Shown here: piece by piece, positions 60,480-64,000 of the stretch | Position numbering within the stretch: position 1 is the stretch's first letter | Layout: each line of letters opens with the position of its first letter | Source of the DNA: Nitrospirota bacterium | GTDB taxonomy: Bacteria > JACPQY01 | Direction: 5' to 3' | Length of the DNA: 64,000 nucleotides | Assembly (NCBI GenBank): GCA_016180645.1 | Contig: JACPAV010000015.1 | Span: 1 to 64,000 of the forward strand | The notes under the pieces: model-generated | Database searches by the model: none | Told to the model about the DNA's origin: nothing | Seen by the model: only the letters and a program-made list of their open reading frames with translations | Position numbers and translations under genes: made by a program

Positions 60480-63400
60480 GTGAAGCTTCCACTACTCCTC
60501 TTCCTCTCGTGCGCCCTGTTGCCGACATTGCTTTCCTGCAACCGCAGGGTTCCGGATGAGGACAGGGGCAGCCCCGTTACCCTCACAATTCCCCTGGCGC
60601 CGGAGCAGGCCGTGTTCCTAAGCGGCGTGTTGGACGATGTGGCCGCTGATGTCGTCCTGAACGACGAGACCGTCGCCACCGGCATTCGTGGCGGCATCGG
60701 AAGTGATGCTCAGCCTGGCGTCCGCGGGGGCATCCGCGGCATCGCTCTTCGACGGGCTCATGGCAAACGTGAAACCGCTCGTGCCGATCCCGTCGAAGCA
60801 AGACGCCAAGCGGACGATGAAGGCGCTTTTACTTTCGCCATCACCTTTTTCCTTCCCCCCAACTCGCCACTGGCCACCAGCGACTCCCCACTTCCCCTCA
60901 CCTGCCGCCTGCGTTCGATCGCAAACCCCGACCTCGTCTACCTCGAAACCAAGACGGTTCTGGAATGGGCTGCGGACAACGGGCAGCCGGAGACCGGCGA
61001 CGCATTTGGGATCGACCTGCCCGACGACGATGGCGACGGCGTTTCCAACCTCGTGGAGGTCGCCTCCTCGTTCACCCTGAGCGTCGTCGAAGGGGGCGCT
61101 TCGACGGGCTCAACACGAGCGGCGCTTGAGCAAGCATGGGCCGCAGCCACTGACACGGAGCGACGACCCACAGCCGCCGACCTCCAAACCGCCTTCCAAG
61201 TCCTCGGTCAGAACCTTCAGACCAAGCTCAACCGGGAGTCTAAAACGTCCGGTCAAGACTCCCAAACTCTTGGACCCCTGAGCCTTGAAACTCCCGATTT
61301 TTCCCCACCGGAGACCACGATCACCAACGAGGCCCTCGCCAAGCGCCCGAAATGTCTGGTGGGCAAGGAACTGACGTTCGTCCTGAAGTGCTCCTATCCG
61401 GCGCATGACAGCCAATGTACGTTCCGCTGCTCGCTGGATGGTGGGGAATGGAAGCCTTGCGTATCTTCGGTCACCCTGAGCGTGGTCGAAGGGTCTCATG
61501 TTCTTTCCGTTCGGGCCGTGGATAGCTTGGGAACCCCTGACCCAACGCCTGCCGAAGTCATTTTCGCCGTCGTGTCCAAGTTCGGCCCGGGCGACCCCCT
61601 CTTCCCCGGCGAGACGGCCGAGGTCATGGTCTCCCCGCAGGGAGGATCGGTGTCGGCGGACACGGGCAATGTGAGTCTCAACTTTCCTTCGGGCGCGCTG
61701 AGTGCGGACGCCACCCTTACCGTTACCAAGCTCGACCCATCAACTTTCCCCTCCCCCTCGACGGGGGAGGGTGCGGGTGGGGGTGGTCCTATCGGATCGA
61801 TTTACGAATTCGGCCCCGAGGGAACGGTGTTCAACGCGTCTGTGGAGATGAGGTTGGCATATCAAGATGCGGATGTTCCTTCCGGAGTCGACGAGGCCAA
61901 GCTGGCCTTGGCGACCGAGGTGAACGGAGCCTGGCAGGTGATTCCTGGGTCGGGCGCCGATGTCACCCTGAACGAGGTGAAGGGCTTGGTCGACCATTTC
62001 TCCCGGTTCAGCCGGATTCAGGACACCACTCCACCCCCCGCGCCGGACCCTGCGAAGCTCACTGTGACAATGAATCCACCTGGCGCCGGTGATGCCCTGA
62101 GCGGGGCCGCGGGCGCGGTGGAGGCCTTGGCCGTGGTCCGTGTGTACAAGGATGGTCTCCTGACGACCTCTATCGGTTCCGGGCAGGCCACGGGCAATGG
62201 ATCACTGATCGCGATTTCGATCGGTGACAATCAGGCGGATGCGAACAACAAGATTTACCTCATCGCCGTAGACAAGGCGGGCAACATGAGCCCGGTAACA
62301 ACCATGACCAACGACATCATGCCTCCGGACACGTCTTTCGTAGGGGCGGGCTTGCCCGCCCTCCTGAGCAACTCCATTTCCGCAACATTCACCTTCACGT
62401 CCACCGACACGACGGCGACTTTCCAGTGTTCCGTGGACAGCGCAGCCTATTCCACCTGCCTCAGTCCGCTCGTCCTGAGCGTGTCGAAGGACGGTCTCCA
62501 CACCTTCGGCGTTCGCGCTGTAGATCAAGCCGGCAATCCGGACCCGACCCCCGCCTCCCACACCTGGACTCTGGATACGACGCCTCCGAACACGCTCTTC
62601 GTAGGGGCGGGCTTGCCCGCCCTCCTGACCAATTCCACGTCCGCCTCGTTCTCCTTCACATCCAATGATACGGCTGCCACTTTCGCGTGCAGTCTGGATG
62701 GTGCGACCTTCGCCTCCTGCACCTCGCCCAAGACGTACACCTCAATCCCGGACGGCCCTCATACCTTCCAAGTGAAAGCAACAGACCAGGCCGGCAACGA
62801 GTCCGCTGCCGCCTCATACACGTGGACGATCAACACGATCCCACCCGACACGATACCCCCCACGTTTGCGGGCCTGGTCTCCGCCACGGCGGTCTCCACT
62901 TCCCAGATTGACCTCACGTGGTCCCCTGGCTCCGACAATCTCAGTCCCGCCTCGGATATCACCTACGAAATCTGCCGGGCGACCGGCGCCGGTGCCTGCA
63001 CATCGACCTTCACCGCCACCTACATCACCTCCGCGGGTGCGACTTCTTACAGCGTCCCGAGTCTCGCGTCCGGCGTCCGCTATTATTTCGTCGCAAGAGC
63101 CAGAGACCAAGCCGGCAACATCGACGCCAACACAACCGAGAAATCTGCCCTCACATGGTCAAGCGGAGTAGTCCAGGCAATCAGTGCCCACCGAAGTTTC
63201 CACACCTGTGGGCTCCTTTCTGACGGAACGGTCAAATGCTGGGGAGTTAATTCTTTGGGTCAATGCGGAAACGGAGCGACAACGCTCCAGCAGACGACCC
63301 CTGTGGCTGTTAGCTCGCTTACGGGCGTTGTGACGCTGGGGGCTGGGGGTGGTGGTTCCGGCAGCGCGAATGGTCACACATGTGCGGTTCTGTCCGATGG

Positions 63401-64000
63401 CACGGTCAGGTGCTGGGGGGCGAACAGTGCTGGCCAACTGGGCGATGGGACAACGTCGCCTCGGACCACTCCCGTCGCTGTCAGTGGCCTCGCCGGTGCC
63501 GTCACTGTCGCGGGCGGATGGAAGCACACCTGTGCTGTCATTTCGGACGGTTCGGTCAAGTGCTGGGGGTACAACCTCCAAGGTCAGCTTGGGGACGGGA
63601 CGACAGCTAACGGATTGACTTCTGCGGCTGTCTCGTCGCTCACCGGTGCTGTTGCAGTCGGGGCAGGGAGCAGTCACACGTGCGCGCTGGTATCCGACAG
63701 CACAGTGAAATGCTGGGGATTCAATGGTTATGGTTCCCTGGGGGATGGAACGACAGCCGATAAGCTCACCCCCGTCGCGGTGTCGGCTCTTTCCGGCGTG
63801 ATGGCCTTAGCCATAGGGACTTTCCAGACCTGCGCGCTTCTTTCGGACGGGACGGTCAAATGCTGGGGACGCAATGAGTCTGGTCAGCTTGGGGACGGGA
63901 CAACAGTCAACACACCCACTCCCGTCGCGGTTAGCAATCTTACGGGGGCAACGGCCATAGGCGCAGGAAACATTTACACCTGCTCACTCGTTTCCGATGG
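60480..64000 (+). CDS. Giant lipoprotein 4 (partial, runs off the window): ZU5-like domain and RCC1 repeats
   Basis: At least 1173 residues, open to the window end. GTG 60480 gives a clean lipoprotein signal (MKLPLLLFLSCALLPTLLSC); ATG 60423, in frame and directly after the previous stop, is an alternative. Order: VTLTIPLAPEQAVFLSGV; DVVLNDETVATGIRGGIGS and GVRGGIRG (a shortened Arg repeat); LPDDDGDGVSNLVEVA; Cys-rich Ig-like domain; ZU5-like domain (LNFPSGALSADATLTVTKLD, EFGPEGTVFNASVEM); two more Ig-like domains; an FN3 domain; then RCC1 repeats, five complete and a sixth begun. Same family as lipoproteins 1-3. It also contains several palindromic and heptamer repeats in frame. Confidence 0.85.
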   Translation, partial: MKLPLLLFLSCALLPTLLSCNRRVPDEDRGSPVTLTIPLAPEQAVFLSGVLDDVAADVVLNDETVATGIRGGIGSDAQPGVRGGIRGIALRRAHGKRETARADPVEARRQADDEGAFTFAITFFLPPNSPLATSDSPLPLTCRLRSIANPDLVYLETKTVLEWAADNGQPETGDAFGIDLPDDDGDGVSNLVEVASSFTLSVVEGGASTGSTRAALEQAWAAATDTERRPTAADLQTAFQVLGQNLQTKLNRESKTSGQDSQTLGPLSLETPDFSPPETTITNEALAKRPKCLVGKELTFVLKCSYPAHDSQCTFRCSLDGGEWKPCVSSVTLSVVEGSHVLSVRAVDSLGTPDPTPAEVIFAVVSKFGPGDPLFPGETAEVMVSPQGGSVSADTGNVSLNFPSGALSADATLTVTKLDPSTFPSPSTGEGAGGGGPIGSIYEFGPEGTVFNASVEMRLAYQDADVPSGVDEAKLALATEVNGAWQVIPGSGADVTLNEVKGLVDHFSRFSRIQDTTPPPAPDPAKLTVTMNPPGAGDALSGAAGAVEALAVVRVYKDGLLTTSIGSGQATGNGSLIAISIGDNQADANNKIYLIAVDKAGNMSPVTTMTNDIMPPDTSFVGAGLPALLSNSISATFTFTSTDTTATFQCSVDSAAYSTCLSPLVLSVSKDGLHTFGVRAVDQAGNPDPTPASHTWTLDTTPPNTLFVGAGLPALLTNSTSASFSFTSNDTAATFACSLDGATFASCTSPKTYTSIPDGPHTFQVKATDQAGNESAAASYTWTINTIPPDTIPPTFAGLVSATAVSTSQIDLTWSPGSDNLSPASDITYEICRATGAGACTSTFTATYITSAGATSYSVPSLASGVRYYFVARARDQAGNIDANTTEKSALTWSSGVVQAISAHRSFHTCGLLSDGTVKCWGVNSLGQCGNGATTLQQTTPVAVSSLTGVVTLGAGGGGSGSANGHTCAVLSDGTVRCWGANSAGQLGDGTTSPRTTPVAVSGLAGAVTVAGGWKHTCAVISDGSVKCWGYNLQGQLGDGTTANGLTSAAVSSLTGAVAVGAGSSHTCALVSDSTVKCWGFNGYGSLGDGTTADKLTPVAVSALSGVMALAIGTFQTCALLSDGTVKCWGRNESGQLGDGTTVNTPTPVAVSNLTGATAIGAGNIYTCSLVSD
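60862..60896 (+). repeat. Heptanucleotide tract in lipoprotein 4
   Basis: Units ACTCGCC, ACTGGCC, ACCAGCG, ACTCCCC, ACTTCCC, the inverse-strand form of GAGTGGC-like units. Confidence 0.6.
61073..61094. repeat. CACCCTGAGCGTCGTCGAAGGG repeat element, copy 1
   Basis: Partly palindromic (CCCT...AGGG) and translated TLSVVEG. A second copy with one base changed is at 61472-61493 and a related CGTCCTGAGCG...AGGACG element at 62471-62494. Confidence 0.7.
61255..61296 (+). repeat. Heptanucleotide tract in lipoprotein 4
   Basis: Degenerate units AAGACTC, CCAAACT, CTTGGAC, CCCTGAG, CCTTGAA, ACTCCCG, similar to the complement of the GTCTTGG units at 3311-3338. Confidence 0.55.
61472..61493. repeat. CACCCTGAGCG element, copy 2
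   Basis: Differs by a single base from 61073-61094 and again reads TLSVVEG, though in a different domain of the protein. Confidence 0.7.
61751..61771. repeat. CCTCCCCC / GGGGGAGG palindrome in lipoprotein 4
   Basis: Perfect 8-bp arms around TCGAC, followed by GTGCGGGTGGGGGTGG. Translated PSPSTGEGAGGGGP, an insertion in the ZU5-like domain relative to lipoprotein 2. Confidence 0.75.
62340..62361. repeat. GGCGGGC-TT-GCCCGCC palindrome in lipoprotein 4, copy 1
   Basis: GTAGGGGCGGGCTTGCCCGC then CCTCCTGA, after PPDTSF; translated VGAGLPALL. Confidence 0.8.
62601..62622. repeat. GGCGGGC-TT-GCCCGCC palindrome in lipoprotein 4, copy 2
   Basis: Same element and frame, after PPNTLF, one Ig-like domain later. 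It shows that domain duplication carried the element along or that the boundary is an insertion hot spot. Confidence 0.8.

Overview
The window is GC-rich, densely coded bacterial DNA with frequent TTG/GTG starts and many 4-8 bp gene overlaps. It carries diacylated-lipoprotein signal peptides, a Ser/Thr-kinase/sigma-54-activator fusion, MopE-type CDGxDNDCD repeats and RCC1/FG-GAP propeller lipoproteins. Together these suggest a Gram-negative bacterium of a myxobacterial/deltaproteobacterial type, or an uncultured lineage with a similar gene style. The species cannot be named from the sequence. I saw no tRNA, rRNA or CRISPR array.

Layout. (1) 1-4.1 kb: decayed copies of a HEPN/nucleotidyltransferase module and of a methyltransferase tail surround one intact methyltransferase and a large membrane protein. 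(2) 4.1-14.0 kb: a tightly overlapping plus-strand operon that opens with an intact HEPN/nucleotidyltransferase pair and continues with surface-glycan genes (methyltransferase, membrane glycosyltransferases, polysaccharide deacetylase, N-formyltransferase, GT2-GT4 fusion, GT4). Two more glycan-type genes face it (13.9-16.8 kb). (3) 16.8-20.8 kb: housekeeping genes thiD, cdsA, gltX and radC. (4) 20.75-31.6 kb: a defence island. A type I restriction system (hsdR-hsdM-hsdS) is translationally coupled to radC and followed by three cargo blocks: an AAA/Toprim protein, an AAA ATPase plus DUF4276-like pair, and a TIGR04255-family trio. Extra diverged copies of the last ~23 codons of hsdS precede the second and third blocks, and a convincing small-RNA gene (promoter, three stem-loops, terminator) lies between blocks one and two. 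(5) 31.7-37.3 kb: mfd, then a TetR regulator with a palindromic operator and a diiron ferritin-like protein, and a retropepsin-like protein. (6) 37.7-45.4 kb: a 1764-residue kinase/ATPase/TPR/GAF/sigma-54-activator protein faces a secreted subtilase that has a sigma-54-type promoter. An XRE regulator follows. (7) 45.5-64 kb: an array of four paralogous giant lipoproteins sharing an N-terminal half with Arg-rich GVRGGIRA repeats and ending in RCC1 (three) or FG-GAP (one) propellers. Two tiny membrane-protein genes sit between the first two on the other strand.

The most unusual features are the repeated hsdS tails that bound defence cargo, the small RNA inside the island, and the coding repeats. 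The lipoprotein genes are full of palindromic hairpin elements and degenerate 7-bp tandem repeats that are translated in frame. A perfect heptamer tract also sits in the membrane protein gene near 3.3 kb, and mfd carries two in-frame insertions of a different repeat. G9-G11 homopolymers interrupt three glycan-associated genes (G10 in mfd), which could make them phase-variable.
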